NCBI GenBank assembly: GCA_903930765.1
Contig: CAIYZV010000342.1
Location: 1-34,318, forward strand
Length of the DNA: 34,318 nucleotides
From: an uncultured Pirellula sp.
GTDB lineage: Bacteria > Planctomycetota > Planctomycetia > Pirellulales > Pirellulaceae
Reading direction: 5' to 3'
The notes under the pieces were generated by a model, which made no database searches, was not told the DNA's origin, and saw only the letters and a list, made by a program, of their open reading frames with translations. A program made the position numbers and the translations under genes. Below, piece by piece: positions 26,899-34,318 of the stretch (its first letter is position 1; each line of letters starts with the position of its first letter).

Positions 26899-28650
26899 AT
26901 GCGTTGCGATGTCGCGATTGTTGGCGGAGGTCCAGGCGGAACGACACTGGCTTCACTGCTAAAAAAGTATTCGCCGAGTTTGGATGTTTGTATTTTCGAG
27001 AAGGAATCCTTTCCTCGCGATCATGTGGGTGAGAGCCAATTGCCACCGACGTCCGCCGTCTTGCACGCAATGGGAGCATGGGAAAAAGTCGAAGCTGCCG
27101 GGTTCCCCATCAAGCTCGGAGCGAGTTATACGTGGGGGAAAACCATGGCGCCATGGGTCTTTGGCTTTATTCCAGAATCTGAAATCGGAGATACATCACG
27201 GCCTGGAGCGTACGAAGGTTGGCGAAAGCAGGTCGCGTTTCAAGTCGATCGGTCACGATACGACGCGATTCTGCTTGACCATGCAAAAAGTTTAGGCGTG
27301 CGAGTTGTCCAGCCGTCGCGGGTTACGGGGGTTCATTGCGAGTGTTCGTCATTGGGGGTAACCGCGCGCAAAAAGGTCGACCGCTTGATGCTCGAGAATG
27401 GCGAAGAGATCACCGCACGCTATTACGTGGATGCCAGCGGGAACAACGCCATCCTTCGCAGGCAACTGGGTGTCGAGGTCGAGGTGCCGACGTTGCTGAA
27501 GAACGTCGCTTTTTGGGATTATTGGTCGGCTGAGAACCTTAATGTGCACCTGCTGGAAAAGGGCACCATGCGGGTCATGATTCGAAGCGTAGGCTTTGGA
27601 TGGATTTGGTACATCGTACTCTCGGATCATCGTACGAGTGTTGGGTTGGTGTGCAACGCAGAGTATTTCAAGGCAAGTGGTTTAAGGCCTGAGGTACTCT
27701 ATCATCAGACCTTGAGTGCCCATCCCCAAATCTCAGGCTTGCTACAAACGGCACAATCTACAGGTACTGTTTCGACTACGACGGATTGGTCGTATGTCTC
27801 CAAGGAATCATGCGGTGAGAATTGGTTTCTCGTGGGAGAGTCGCTCGGTTTCGCGGATCCAATCTTAGCTGCGGGATTAACCCTCACGCATACCTGTGCC
27901 GAGCATTGTGCATACACGATCCTCGATTTAGAGCGTGGCATTAAAGACGCCCAATGGTTGCGAGAGCAGTATCATGCCACACAATCACGGCGGGTTCGTC
28001 AGCATATGAAATTCGCAGAGTATTGGTATTCCGCGAATGGCTTGTTCACGGACGTGTTGGACAACTGCGCTCTGATCGCGGCCCAGTCTGGACTCAACCT
28101 TAGTCCACAAGAAGCATTTCGATGGCTGAGCCACGGCGGTATCGATGACATACCCGGTCAATTCGTGATCGGAGGGCTGGGGTTATCGGGTGTGAAGTCA
28201 GTGCAAAAACGATTCTCCCATGCGGAACCCGGAGACGTGGTTTACTTGATCGACGGAATGAACACCTTCGATTTGGAGATCGAGGGATCGATGCGCGAGA
28301 GCATGGCGAATCCAACGGGTGGTGAGGTGGTTGATGTACCGGTGCTTGTGAGGCAAGATGCTCGGCTCCCATTGACCGGCCATTACCTGCAGGTGTTCAC
28401 TATTCTCCAGCGATATCGTTATATCGAAGAGATTGTCGCTGCTCTCCAGCGTTCGATCGGACAATTGATTCAAGATCCTATGGGGCGAAAGCACGCTTGG
28501 AATCAAGCGATGCAGTGCTTGGAGACCCTCGTCGCGCAGGGTTGGGTCAAAGCTTCGTGCGAGCCGGGAAGGCATGTTCTCTCGATGAAGACTCCAGACG
28601 AAGGTGAGATAGTTTTTACCGAACGCACAGGCCCCTCTAAGGTTCGGTAA
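26899..28650 (+). CDS. Flavin-dependent halogenase-like FAD oxidoreductase
   Basis: A 583-aa protein of the tryptophan-halogenase/geranylgeranyl-reductase superfamily. The FAD-binding loop is G9-G-G-P-G-G14. F-P-R-D-H-V-G-E-S-Q-L-P-P follows at 38-50, a hallmark of halogenases. K72 in I-K-L-G-A-S-Y-T-W-G is at the position of the catalytic Lys in phenol/pyrrole-type halogenases. W235-I-W237-Y-I-V corresponds to the WxWxIP motif, with Val replacing Pro. The second FAD motif reads G313-E-S-L-G-F-A-D-P instead of G-D-A. A C-terminal extension of about 140 residues, ending in a winged-helix-like stretch, is not part of the core. ATG 26899 has GGAAGG 10 nt upstream. Substrate unknown; a dehydrogenase/reductase role is an alternative. 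The 3' end overlaps the convergent rhomboid gene by 14 bp. Confidence 0.85.
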   Translation: MRCDVAIVGGGPGGTTLASLLKKYSPSLDVCIFEKESFPRDHVGESQLPPTSAVLHAMGAWEKVEAAGFPIKLGASYTWGKTMAPWVFGFIPESEIGDTSRPGAYEGWRKQVAFQVDRSRYDAILLDHAKSLGVRVVQPSRVTGVHCECSSLGVTARKKVDRLMLENGEEITARYYVDASGNNAILRRQLGVEVEVPTLLKNVAFWDYWSAENLNVHLLEKGTMRVMIRSVGFGWIWYIVLSDHRTSVGLVCNAEYFKASGLRPEVLYHQTLSAHPQISGLLQTAQSTGTVSTTTDWSYVSKESCGENWFLVGESLGFADPILAAGLTLTHTCAEHCAYTILDLERGIKDAQWLREQYHATQSRRVRQHMKFAEYWYSANGLFTDVLDNCALIAAQSGLNLSPQEAFRWLSHGGIDDIPGQFVIGGLGLSGVKSVQKRFSHAEPGDVVYLIDGMNTFDLEIEGSMRESMANPTGGEVVDVPVLVRQDARLPLTGHYLQVFTILQRYRYIEEIVAALQRSIGQLIQDPMGRKHAWNQAMQCLETLVAQGWVKASCEPGRHVLSMKTPDEGEIVFTERTGPSKVR

Positions 28651-29299
28651 TGCGTTGGCGGTCGCCGGCGCTGGGAATCCAGGTCGTCAGGTATCCGAGT
28701 GTTAGTCCGACTGGAAAGGCGATCGCATGCGCTATGTCGCTTTGGAATTGCGAACCGTACGGTTTGATCGTCGCCGTTGCGAGCCATCGCAGCATTAGAA
28801 TACTCAGAATGACGAGAGCAAACCGCCAACGTTTGGTGTTCGTCCATCGGAATATCGCGACGCCCAAGCAACCGTAATATCCAGCCGAAGGCCCTACGTC
28901 GAGTGTTCGACTCCATTCCAGCGACCAGTCTTGATCGATCCATGCGTGGATGCCTAACAGGATCCCGCTCTGGATCAGCAGGGTTACGAGATGGGCAATT
29001 AGAAACGAACACGCGGCAATCCATGAGCCGGATTGTCGCTCGAGCGTGCCAACACAAACAGAGATCATCGCAAATGCAAGAAAAAAGTGGATCGGACCCC
29101 CGGTAATGAATAGGCTCGATAAAATGCGTCCCCAGGCACCGTTTGCCAAATGAAAGGGAGAGTGCCCGAAGATCGTGCGAACCGAGTCCGCCAATGGGCC
29201 TGACCACGTACCGTGCACTAGGCTCTCCATCACGAGGAACACCAGGCACAGTAGGGTTGCTGGGAATTGGCTCGGTTTCCATCGAAGGGTCGGAAGCAA
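28637..29299 (-). CDS. Rhomboid-like intramembrane serine protease family protein
   Basis: A 220-aa protein with about six hydrophobic segments. G-P-S138-A-G-Y-Y-G corresponds to the rhomboid G-x-S-G nucleophile loop, with Ala in place of the Gly after Ser. H191 in D-I-A-H-A-I-A-F-P-V-G-L-T-L-G matches the catalytic His helix, and F-I-T-G-G-P-I-H71-F matches the helix-2 H-G-G-x-x-H region with one His missing. Thus the Ser-His dyad is present but flanking positions deviate. The longest start is a TTG at 29299, with TAAGG about 9 nt upstream on the minus strand. An ATG at 29230 would remove the first hydrophobic stretch. It is head-to-head with the mprF-like gene (starts 1 bp apart) and tail-overlaps the halogenase-like gene. 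Confidence 0.8.
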   Translation of the reverse strand: MLPTLRWKPSQFPATLLCLVFLVMESLVHGTWSGPLADSVRTIFGHSPFHLANGAWGRILSSLFITGGPIHFFLAFAMISVCVGTLERQSGSWIAACSFLIAHLVTLLIQSGILLGIHAWIDQDWSLEWSRTLDVGPSAGYYGCLGVAIFRWTNTKRWRFALVILSILMLRWLATATIKPYGSQFQSDIAHAIAFPVGLTLGYLTTWIPSAGDRQRITEP

Positions 29300-29300
29300 A

Positions 29301-31841
29301 ATGCATTACCTTAAACGTTTCGCCCCATGGATCTCATTGCTGATCCTCATCGCGGCACTTGTTTTTATTTGGCACGAGATCGAGCACATTCAATACGGCC
29401 AAGTCCGAGCGGCTCTGCATCGGATTTCCGCATCGAGCGTTTTGATCGCTGTTGCACTGACAGTACTCAATTATCTCGTTTTGGTGGGGTACGACTACCT
29501 GGCCGTGCGCTCGATTGGTCGACCTGTTCCGTTTCGATTTGTGGCCGTTGCATCCTTTGTGGGCTTTTCTACCAGCTACAACTTTAGCTCGCTCGTGGGA
29601 GGGCCTGCAATACGCTACCGATTTTACAGCAAATGGGGTTTTACACCGCAGGAACTCGTCCGAATCATTGTGATGATCGGCGCCACGTATTGGGTCGGAG
29701 TTGCATTTCTGGGAAGTGTTTTGTTCATTATCGAAAACATCCCCTTTCCTGATCGGCTACAGGTTTTTAAGGGCGCTCCTTCGTTGATTTCAACCCGTGG
29801 GGTCGGTTGGATTTTAGCGGCGATTGTTGCGGCATATTTGGTTTGGATTGGGAGGAACAAGGGAGGTTGGCGCATCGGAGATACCGAAATCAACCCTCCT
29901 TCGATCGGTTTAACGGCGCAGCAATTGGTCGTAGCTGCGTTGGATTTAGCCATCGCTGCCGGGGCGATGTACGCGTTGGTGGGTGTGGATATGCAGCTCA
30001 GGTATGACCAATTCTTAACGGTTTACCTGTTGGCTACATTGGTGGTTGTCATCAGCAATGTGCCTGGTGGTGTTGGAATCTTTGAATCGGTGTTCCTCGC
30101 ATTCGCGCCCACCGAAGCTACCTCGTCATTGGTGGCATCATTGATCCTTTTCAGGGTCATTTATTACCTGATGCCGCTCACCATCGCCATGTTGCTGCTG
30201 GGTGTTACCGAGTTTGCTCCGTTACGTGGGAAAATAACCGATTCGTTGCATCGCGGAACACAATGGTGGCCGGCGGTGGCACCCTATGTGATCGCGGTCA
30301 TGACGTTTTGCGCTGGGACGATCATGATTCTCTCTGGAGCAACACCCGGGATCGTCGAGCGTGTCCAATTTCTGGTTCGATGGATCCCTGCCCCGCTTCT
30401 CGAAGTGTCTCATTTTCTCGGAAGCATCGTCGGTGCGTGTCTCCTGATCCTGGCCAGAGGGTTGTATCGACGACTCGACTCTGCCTACTACCTAACCTGC
30501 GGGTTGCTCGCGTCCGGAATCCTCTTTTCTCTCATCAAAGGGATCGATTTTGAAGAAGCAATTTTTTTAAGTTTGGTTCTCGGTGCGTTGATTCCAGCTC
30601 ATCGCGCGTTTTATCGCAAAGGAAAACTTATCCACGAACGTTTGTCCCCCTCCTGGTTGCTGGCGATCGCAGTGGTTGTTGTCTGTGCTATTTGGTTGGG
30701 TTTGTTCTCATCGAAGCATGTCGATTATCGAGACTGGGATTGGTGGCGTTTCTTAGCGGACACGGAAGCTCCCCGCGCGCTTCGAACGGCTGTCGCTGTC
30801 GCGTCGGTGCTGACATTGTTCGGGGTGATGCGACTATTATCAACGTATCCACCAACGCCTGAGGGGGCTTCACCAGCGGATATCGAAACAGCGTTTTTCA
30901 TCGCGAGTAAGCATCATCGATCCTATGCTCATTTAGCGGTTCTCGGCGACAAACAATTGCTGTTCAACGATGCGCGGACAGCGTATGTCATGTACGCCCG
31001 GCAAGGGCGGTCTTGGGTATGCATGGGAGATCCTGTAGGACCCGACGACAGCGTCAATGATCTAGTCTGGCGATTTCGGGAACTCGTGGACCGATATGGC
31101 GGAAGGCCAATCTTCTATGAAGTTGGGACCGAGTACTTGACGGTGTACCTAGATCAAGGATTAACCTTGCTCAAAATTGGCGAGGAAGGACGTGTACCGC
31201 TCCCAACGTTCGGTCTCGAAGGCTCCTCTCGGAAAGGGCTTCGGCAAACGTATAACCGAATGAAGCGCGAACAAGTCGAATTCGAACTATTGCCACCTGA
31301 GCGAGTGCCGGAAGTATTCGGAAGGCTTAAAGATATTTCCAATCGCTGGATGGTTGAGAAAGGTGCTGCTGAAAAAGGGTTTTCGCTGGGTTTCTTTGAT
31401 GAAGCGACCCTTGCGAGATACCCATGTGCCGTCCTACGTAAAGATGGCACGATTGTTGCTTTTGCAAATGTTTTACCGAGTGAAGCCAAATCGGAGCTGT
31501 CGATCGATCTGATGCGCTACGACGCCGGCGATCTATCGGGGGTCATGGAGTACTTGTTCATCGAACTGATGCTCTGGGGCAAGTCGCAAGGCTACCAATG
31601 GTTTAGTTTGGGCATGGCTCCACTTTCCGGAATTGAATCTAGGCGATTATCGCCGCTATGGAATCGGGTGACGCAATTGCTGTTCAAGCACGGGGATCGT
31701 TTCTACAGCTTTGAAGGTTTACGGCAATACAAAGACAAATTCGACCCGGAATGGGAGGGGCGTTACATCGCTTTGCCCAGAGGGATGGCTCTCCCGAAAA
31801 TGCTTGCCGATTTGACCGCCTTGATCGGGAAACAGCGTTAG
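29301..31841 (+). CDS. mprF: Phosphatidylglycerol lysyltransferase/flippase, MprF-like
   Basis: An 846-aa bifunctional membrane protein. Residues about 1-540 hold some 13-14 hydrophobic helices typical of the MprF flippase/UPF0104 domain. Residues about 560-846 are the cytoplasmic aminoacyl-tRNA:phosphatidylglycerol transferase (DUF2156, GNAT-like fold). Family stretches include R-Q-G-R-S-W-V-C-M-G-D-P-V-G, F-Y-E-V-G-T-E-Y-L, R-K-G-L-R-Q-T-Y-N-R, L-M-R-Y and F-Y-S-F-E-G-L-R-Q-Y-K-D-K-F-D-P-E-W. It should transfer Lys or Ala to phosphatidylglycerol and move the product outward, lowering surface charge. I start at ATG 29301 (GGAAG 4 nt upstream); an ATG at 29175 would add 42 polar residues lying antisense to the rhomboid gene. 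The aminoacyl donor cannot be predicted. Confidence 0.93.
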   Translation: MHYLKRFAPWISLLILIAALVFIWHEIEHIQYGQVRAALHRISASSVLIAVALTVLNYLVLVGYDYLAVRSIGRPVPFRFVAVASFVGFSTSYNFSSLVGGPAIRYRFYSKWGFTPQELVRIIVMIGATYWVGVAFLGSVLFIIENIPFPDRLQVFKGAPSLISTRGVGWILAAIVAAYLVWIGRNKGGWRIGDTEINPPSIGLTAQQLVVAALDLAIAAGAMYALVGVDMQLRYDQFLTVYLLATLVVVISNVPGGVGIFESVFLAFAPTEATSSLVASLILFRVIYYLMPLTIAMLLLGVTEFAPLRGKITDSLHRGTQWWPAVAPYVIAVMTFCAGTIMILSGATPGIVERVQFLVRWIPAPLLEVSHFLGSIVGACLLILARGLYRRLDSAYYLTCGLLASGILFSLIKGIDFEEAIFLSLVLGALIPAHRAFYRKGKLIHERLSPSWLLAIAVVVVCAIWLGLFSSKHVDYRDWDWWRFLADTEAPRALRTAVAVASVLTLFGVMRLLSTYPPTPEGASPADIETAFFIASKHHRSYAHLAVLGDKQLLFNDARTAYVMYARQGRSWVCMGDPVGPDDSVNDLVWRFRELVDRYGGRPIFYEVGTEYLTVYLDQGLTLLKIGEEGRVPLPTFGLEGSSRKGLRQTYNRMKREQVEFELLPPERVPEVFGRLKDISNRWMVEKGAAEKGFSLGFFDEATLARYPCAVLRKDGTIVAFANVLPSEAKSELSIDLMRYDAGDLSGVMEYLFIELMLWGKSQGYQWFSLGMAPLSGIESRRLSPLWNRVTQLLFKHGDRFYSFEGLRQYKDKFDPEWEGRYIALPRGMALPKMLADLTALIGKQR

Positions 31842-31861
31842 CAACCATGGTATTGCGTTGT

Positions 31862-31870
31862 TGGTATACT
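31862..31870 (+). promoter_or_regulatory. Candidate extended -10 promoter of the PQQ-propeller gene
   Basis: TG-G-TATACT lies 20 bp after the mprF stop and about 54 nt upstream of ATG 31924. It matches the extended -10 form TGnTATAAT at 8 of the 9 bases, allowing any base at n. No clear -35 hexamer was found. Confidence 0.35.
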
Positions 31871-31923
31871 ATGGGAAGTTTTAACCGACCTATTGTCTCG
31901 CGTTGTGATGTTGATTGGTAACC

Positions 31924-33198
31924 ATGAATCGAAAGTATCTCAGCTCGTTTGTTCTCGCTTCTTCACTCTTGTGCATGCCAGTTTCCGCGGAAACAAAACG
32001 GGATTGGAGAGCGTGGCGTGGTCCACACGGGCACGGGAGTGTCGAGAGTGGTAATTTCCCCGATTCCGTCGACGCAAAGCATCTGAAGTGGAAAGCAGAT
32101 TTGCCCGGTAAAGGGTGTTCGACACCCATTCTGCTGGGCGAAAATATATTCCTCACCGCACCTTCCGAAGGTAAGGATTCCGTGTTGTGCATCGACACGC
32201 AAGGCAAACAAAAATGGATAACGCGTTTCGATGCTGAAGATGCTGGTAAGCATCGCAATGGCTCTGGTAGCAATGCCTCACCAGTCACCGACGGTGACTC
32301 GGTGTTCGTTTACTTCAAGAGTGGCACGTTTGCTGCGTTGGACTTGCAAGGGAAAGTCTTGTGGCAGATGAACTTGGTTGCCATGTACGGCAAAGACACC
32401 TTGTTTTGGGACCACGGAACATCTCCCGTGTTGACGCAAAAGTACGTTGTGATGACGAGAATGCATCAGGGGGAATCGTGGCTGGCCGCTTTTGACAAGA
32501 AAACAGGGGAGTTGGTCTGGAAGGTCGCACGCAACTACAAAGTTCCCACCGAATGCGATCACGGGTACTCCACGCCACTGGTCATCAACTATCAAGGCAA
32601 AGAGTCGATCCTGGTCTGGGGTGCCGAGCATGTCACGATCCACGACGCATCCAACGGTGAAGTAACGTGGTCGTGCGGAGATTTCAATCCGGATGGTGCG
32701 CAATTGTGGCCTGCGATAGCAACACCCGTTATCGCCGATAACACGGTCGTAATTGCTTATGGTCGCAACGACCGAGGAATCCCTAGATTGCACGGAATCA
32801 AACTGGAAGGCAAAGGGGACACAACCTCAACCAATCACGCTTGGAAACGGGATGACGTCGGAACCTTTGTTCCGTCGCCATCCATCTACAAAGGACAAGT
32901 CATTTTGGTGCGGGACCAAGGTGAGGTCGAAAGCGTTGAACCCAAGACCGGAAAAACGAATTGGAAAGGTGCCTTTCCAAAAGGTCGCTCGAACTTTTAC
33001 TCGTCCCCTTTGATCGCTGGGGATAAAGTCTACGCACCGCGCGAAGACGGGATCATTTTTGTCGGTCGGATGAACTCGAATGGTTTCGAAGTATTGTCCG
33101 AAACGAACCTGGAGGAACCGGTCATCGGCTCCCCTATCCCGTTGGGAGAGCAGGTCCTGATTCGGGGCGAAAACCATCTGTATTGCTTTGGCAATTAG
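31924..33198 (+). CDS. Exported PQQ-binding-like beta-propeller repeat protein
   Basis: A 424-aa protein with an N-terminal signal peptide (M-N-R-K then a hydrophobic stretch ending P-V-S-A-E). Several PQQ/quinoprotein-like blades follow, each with an A/C-x-D-x-x-x-G-x-x-x-W core: C-I-D-T-Q-G-K-Q-K-W, A-L-D-L-Q-G-K-V-L-W, A-F-D-K-K-T-G-E-L-V-W and a later V-E-P-K-T-G-K-T-N-W. The opening W-R-A-W-R-G-P-H-G is common in planctomycete members of this group. They resemble BamB and PQQ dehydrogenases in fold but lack evident dehydrogenase catalytic residues. Likely periplasmic or surface scaffold. ATG 31924 is preferred to ATG 31915 because Lys/Arg follow directly. It ends 33 bp before the convergent porin gene. 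Confidence 0.88.
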   Translation: MNRKYLSSFVLASSLLCMPVSAETKRDWRAWRGPHGHGSVESGNFPDSVDAKHLKWKADLPGKGCSTPILLGENIFLTAPSEGKDSVLCIDTQGKQKWITRFDAEDAGKHRNGSGSNASPVTDGDSVFVYFKSGTFAALDLQGKVLWQMNLVAMYGKDTLFWDHGTSPVLTQKYVVMTRMHQGESWLAAFDKKTGELVWKVARNYKVPTECDHGYSTPLVINYQGKESILVWGAEHVTIHDASNGEVTWSCGDFNPDGAQLWPAIATPVIADNTVVIAYGRNDRGIPRLHGIKLEGKGDTTSTNHAWKRDDVGTFVPSPSIYKGQVILVRDQGEVESVEPKTGKTNWKGAFPKGRSNFYSSPLIAGDKVYAPREDGIIFVGRMNSNGFEVLSETNLEEPVIGSPIPLGEQVLIRGENHLYCFGN

Positions 33199-33231
33199 CG
33201 ATCCATTCGACCGCTCGGGTGGTGCCGTCGA

Positions 33232-34318
33232 CTAATTCGACCATCGCTCTGGAGCGGGTAACTTCTCACACGACCCGCGATTGAATCTCCACGTCAATCC
33301 GAAACCGAGCCAATAGCTCGAGATGGATGTGTTGGTGTAGTCACCCAATTGCTGGCTTGAATGGAACATACCACCACCCATCACGTCGGCGTCGATTCCG
33401 GGTAGGAGGTCGACAATCCCCACACCGCCGGTTAGGCGATGTTGGCTGGTCACTGCGAGCAGGCCTTGGGTGTACCGAACGGCAGGATAACCGCCGGGTT
33501 GGACGACACCACCGATATTGATCGCTGGATTGTTATCGATGGGGTTCTCAGCCCATACATAACCCGTTCGCCATTTGACTTTACCTCGAGTTAGCTGGCT
33601 ACCCAATTGCACGACCCACTGGTTGTCGTACAAAACATCGTACATCGATGCTTGATCCCAAAGCTTGTACAGTACGTCGACGCCGAGCAGCAAATTGCCA
33701 TCCATGAGCGATGTGTTGGCAACCCCGAAGCCGATGTTTTGGGGCAGATCCATCGCGACATCGCTCACCACGCGAGTTCCGCCGTAATCGACGATGAATG
33801 CATTGTCGAAGGTGTACGATTGTTGGGTTTGGTAGTACGCCCCTACGGTCGTTTTTTCGGTCAGCAAATAATTGGTGCCGAGGGTTCCGCGCAATGCATA
33901 ATCAGGCGTCATGCTGCTGGTACCCAGGAACGGGCCATTGTACAAAGCAATTCCGAGTGCAAGGCTAGTCCCGATCGACCAACGATCAGTCAAGTCGGCA
34001 CCGACCGAGACGGGAAGGCTAAAGACGCTTAATGCGGAGTTCGTGCCGCGGCTAGCCGGGACTTGGCGGAAGTCCACGGCTCCGCCTGCCGCAGAAACAA
34101 ATGCAACACCGATGGTTACAGGCAGTCCTAACTCATCGATATCTTGGGTCACACCAATGTTGGCCATCGGCGAACCTGGCGCCGAGGATTTTGCGGAAAA
34201 GGAACCTAGCAAAGGGTCCGGCGAACCGACAGGGATTCCCGACGTCTGCGTCAAATGAATGTTCGGATCGGCCCACGCTCCTCCAAAAAGGAATTGGGTT
34301 CCGCGATACTGCGTCAAC
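33232..34318 (-). CDS. FadL/OMPP1-type outer-membrane transport protein (5' end cut by window)
   Basis: At least 361 residues of a beta-barrel protein, running off the right edge; the TTG at 34317 is probably not the true start. The alternating hydrophobic/polar strands, Gly/Asn/Asp-rich turns (for example I-D-N-N-P-A-I-N-I-G) and repeated aromatic strand ends (Y-W-L-G-F-G-L-T-W-R-F) match the FadL-type family that imports hydrophobic compounds such as long-chain fatty acids or aromatics. S-P-M-A-N-I-G-V-T-Q-D-I near the start resembles an early barrel strand. The N-terminal plug with its N-P-A motif and the signal peptide would lie outside the window. The C-terminus ends with a polar tail after the F-N-R-G strand. 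The gene is convergent with the PQQ-propeller gene; no clear terminator lies between. Confidence 0.75.
   Translation of the reverse strand, partial: LTQYRGTQFLFGGAWADPNIHLTQTSGIPVGSPDPLLGSFSAKSSAPGSPMANIGVTQDIDELGLPVTIGVAFVSAAGGAVDFRQVPASRGTNSALSVFSLPVSVGADLTDRWSIGTSLALGIALYNGPFLGTSSMTPDYALRGTLGTNYLLTEKTTVGAYYQTQQSYTFDNAFIVDYGGTRVVSDVAMDLPQNIGFGVANTSLMDGNLLLGVDVLYKLWDQASMYDVLYDNQWVVQLGSQLTRGKVKWRTGYVWAENPIDNNPAINIGGVVQPGGYPAVRYTQGLLAVTSQHRLTGGVGIVDLLPGIDADVMGGGMFHSSQQLGDYTNTSISSYWLGFGLTWRFNRGSCEKLPAPERWSN

Noticed and set aside
28503-29306. A 267-codon minus-strand frame longer than the rhomboid frame
   Set aside because: Its translation is Arg/Pro/Ser/His-rich without domain signal, while the alternative frame encodes regular transmembrane helices with the rhomboid Ser and His.
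1-34318. CRISPR array, insertion sequence, integrase or attachment sites
   Set aside because: No regularly spaced repeats, transposase motifs or tRNA-adjacent direct repeats were seen; the three repeat tracts are short tandem or inverted repeats.

Overview
The window looks like a chromosomal segment of a planctomycete, most likely a Pirellulales/Pirellulaceae-type bacterium. The evidence is the gene content. There is a sulfatase with the C-S-P-S-R maturation motif. There is a paired PSCyt1/DUF1549/DUF1553 cytochrome-type giant protein and Tat-exported DUF1501 protein, a lineage hallmark. There are also a PQQ-type beta-propeller protein, a Ser/Thr kinase fused to PAS domains, and an enlarged RseP. 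Base composition is moderate (mid-50s %GC by eye) with many GATCG/CGATCG words. Assignment to a genus is not possible from the sequence alone. No rRNA, tRNA, CRISPR array, integrase or transposase was found.

Layout. 164-3654: secreted sulfatase and a lipase-like envelope alpha/beta hydrolase (+). 3644-7527: sbcD-sbcC nuclease operon (-) with ATGA coupling; sbcC ends inside the tail of the hydrolase gene. 7813-8484: orphan NarL/FixJ response regulator (+). 8490-13242: PSCyt1/DUF1549/DUF1553 gene followed 7 bp later by the DUF1501 gene (-), closed by a clear intrinsic terminator. 13312-13365: a degenerate 9-bp tandem repeat. 13522-14676: BNR/Asp-box propeller (+). 14732-17107: kinase with three PAS domains (-). 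17393-18733: ACS-type MFS transporter (-). 18956-21064: ftsH (-). 21571-28650: a run of + genes, ispC, rseP, a small HExxH protein, pepT and a flavin-dependent halogenase-like oxidoreductase. 28637-29299: rhomboid-like membrane protein (-), tail-overlapping the halogenase and starting 1 bp from the divergent mprF-like gene (29301-31841, +). 31924-33198: PQQ-like propeller (+). 33232-right edge: FadL/OMPP1-type porin (-), cut by the window.

How the genes may work together. Positions 19-32 kb are dominated by envelope quality control and lipid functions: FtsH, site-2 protease RseP, a putative small zincin, peptidase T, a rhomboid-like protein and an MprF-type aminoacyl-phosphatidylglycerol synthase/flippase. 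The ispC-rseP pair is a widespread bacterial arrangement. The small HExxH-x-Q-Q gene starts immediately after the rseP stop codon and is the least understood member. The rhomboid/mprF head-to-head pair and the halogenase-like protein with an altered FAD motif are the other candidates for unrecognised biology. I did not find a complete, obviously new defence or mobile system here. The most interesting items are small: the zincin, the unusual kinase, the in-frame minisatellite in ispC, the 9-bp repeat tract and the tight gene overlaps.
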